Of a DNA stretch of 5,608 bases, positions 4,853 through 5,608 are shown one piece after another. The DNA lies in contig DUKF01000173.1 of the NCBI GenBank assembly GCA_013329455.1, positions 1 through 5,608 on the forward strand. The letters are read 5' to 3'. Under the pieces are notes generated by a model, which saw nothing but the letters and a program-made list of their open reading frames with translations, searched no databases and was not told the origin of the DNA. The DNA comes from Methanotrichaceae archaeon (GTDB lineage: Archaea > Halobacteriota > Methanosarcinia > Methanotrichales > Methanotrichaceae). The position numbers were made by a program, and so were the translations under genes. Positions within the stretch are counted from its first letter, which is position 1, and the number at the start of each line of letters is the position of its first letter.

Positions 4853-5608
4853 ATGCTCAGAAGAATTCTTTACATCGATCTCGGCAAAAATGAGAGCTGG
4901 GTCGAGGAGAGGTACGACCTCTTTGAGGAGTGGCTGGGCGGAACGGGCGTTGCAACCCAGCTCCTTTTGGAGGAATGCCCCGAGGGCATAGATCCCCTGT
5001 CGCCGAAAGCCCCGATAATATTCAGCATCGGACCATTAAACGCCCTCTTTCCGGCGATGACCAAGACCGTCGCCACCTTCAAGTCGCCCCTGAACGACGA
5101 GCTGGGCGAGTCCTACGCCGGCGGGAGGCTCGCCATGGCGATGAGGTTTGCGGGCCACGAGTCGATCGTCATCAAGGGCGCGGCTGAACGGCCCTGCTAC
5201 ATCTCCATATCCAACGACGATGTGAAGATCAAAGACGCAACCTCGATCTGGGGGATACCTGCCACCGTCGTCGGGCACATCCTGCGCGACGTCGAGACCG
5301 GTGTCGGGAGAAGGAGCATAATCAGGATCGGGCCTGGAGGAGAGAAGCTCGTCAAGTACGCGGGAGTCGTCGTCGACACCTACAGGCACTTCGGCAGACT
5401 CGGCCTGGGGGCAGCGTTCGGGTCGAAGAACCTGAAAGCGATGGTCATCTCGGGAACCGAGGACATCGAGGTTTCAAACTCCAAAAGGTACAGGGAGATC
5501 TACAACAAGCTCTACAGGACCGTCGTCCAGACCGACGCCATGGAGAAGTATCACGACATCGGAACCTCCATCAACATCAACGTCTTAAACCAGCTGAAGG
5601 GGTTGCCC
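4853..5608 (+). CDS. Aldehyde:ferredoxin oxidoreductase family tungstoenzyme, N-terminal part (gene runs off the right edge)
   Basis: The frame is open for 252 codons to the window end; family members are about 600 residues. It covers the AOR N-terminal domain, which binds the bis-pterin tungsten cofactor. Landmarks shared with Pyrococcus furiosus AOR are the opening RRILYIDLGKNE, the WLGGTGVA segment (27-34), DPLSPKAPIIFSIGPL (47-62), KSPL (77-80), AGGRLAMAMRFAG (89-101), SIVIKGAAERPCYISI (104-119), IWG (132-134), IGPGGEKLVKYA (159-170) and the pterin-region GRLGLGAAFGSKNLKA (181-196). The cluster-ligating cysteines and catalytic residues of the later domains are outside the window. The pterin-contacting Arg76 of the Pyrococcus enzyme aligns with K71, inside PAMTKTVATF instead of PTGGRYNVVT. 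The gene follows the polyferredoxin by 26 nt and is surely co-transcribed with it. The family oxidises aldehydes to acids using ferredoxin; the substrate here is unknown. Confidence 0.92.
   Translation, partial: MLRRILYIDLGKNESWVEERYDLFEEWLGGTGVATQLLLEECPEGIDPLSPKAPIIFSIGPLNALFPAMTKTVATFKSPLNDELGESYAGGRLAMAMRFAGHESIVIKGAAERPCYISISNDDVKIKDATSIWGIPATVVGHILRDVETGVGRRSIIRIGPGGEKLVKYAGVVVDTYRHFGRLGLGAAFGSKNLKAMVISGTEDIEVSNSKRYREIYNKLYRTVVQTDAMEKYHDIGTSININVLNQLKGLP

Overview
The window reads as chromosomal DNA from a moderately GC-rich euryarchaeal methanogen. The best guess is the Methanothrix/Methanosaeta side of the Methanosarcinales, inferred from gene content and order rather than from any marker gene. 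Evidence for an archaeon: an A-type ATP synthase operon opening with subunits H and I, an archaeal Form III-like RuBisCO, the archaeal bifunctional fructose-1,6-bisphosphate aldolase/phosphatase, a tungsten-type aldehyde:ferredoxin oxidoreductase, heavy use of AGG and ATA codons, and TATA-box-like rather than sigma-type promoter signals. Five protein genes are supported in addition to short signals. The two end genes are cut by the window edges.

Layout. Positions 1-1063, minus strand: the start of the A1AO-ATP synthase operon, with subunit H followed by the first 248 codons of subunit I, overlapping by 8 nt. Positions 1064-1207: a short gap with a plausible archaeal TATA box for that operon. 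Positions 1208-2377, minus strand: a complete RuBisCO large subunit of 389 residues with all catalytic residues in place but a short N-terminus. Positions 2378-2801: a 424-nt divergent intergenic region with inverted repeats close to both start points and no convincing gene. Positions 2802-3914, plus strand: complete FBP aldolase/phosphatase. Positions 3915-4187: a strong stem-loop with T-rich tracts (probable end of the fbp transcript), then an AT-rich promoter region with a hairpin and palindromes. Positions 4188-4826, plus strand: a four-cluster polyferredoxin with an unusual charged N-terminal extension. Positions 4853-5608, plus strand: the N-terminal 252 codons of an AOR-family tungstoenzyme, running off the window.

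How the genes may work together. RuBisCO makes 3-phosphoglycerate from ribulose-1,5-bisphosphate and CO2. FBP aldolase/phosphatase pulls triose phosphates irreversibly to fructose-6-phosphate. Placed back to back, they fit the reductive hexulose-phosphate (RHP) pathway described for RuBisCO- and phosphoribulokinase-bearing methanogens, in which fructose-6-phosphate is converted back to ribulose-5-phosphate with formaldehyde release. The polyferredoxin-AOR pair looks like the electron-transfer and catalytic subunits of one aldehyde-oxidising complex. Its substrate cannot be read from the sequence; formaldehyde and glyceraldehyde-3-phosphate are testable suggestions only. The ATP synthase genes appear to be a separate housekeeping operon. 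I see no CRISPR array, insertion sequence, rRNA or tRNA.
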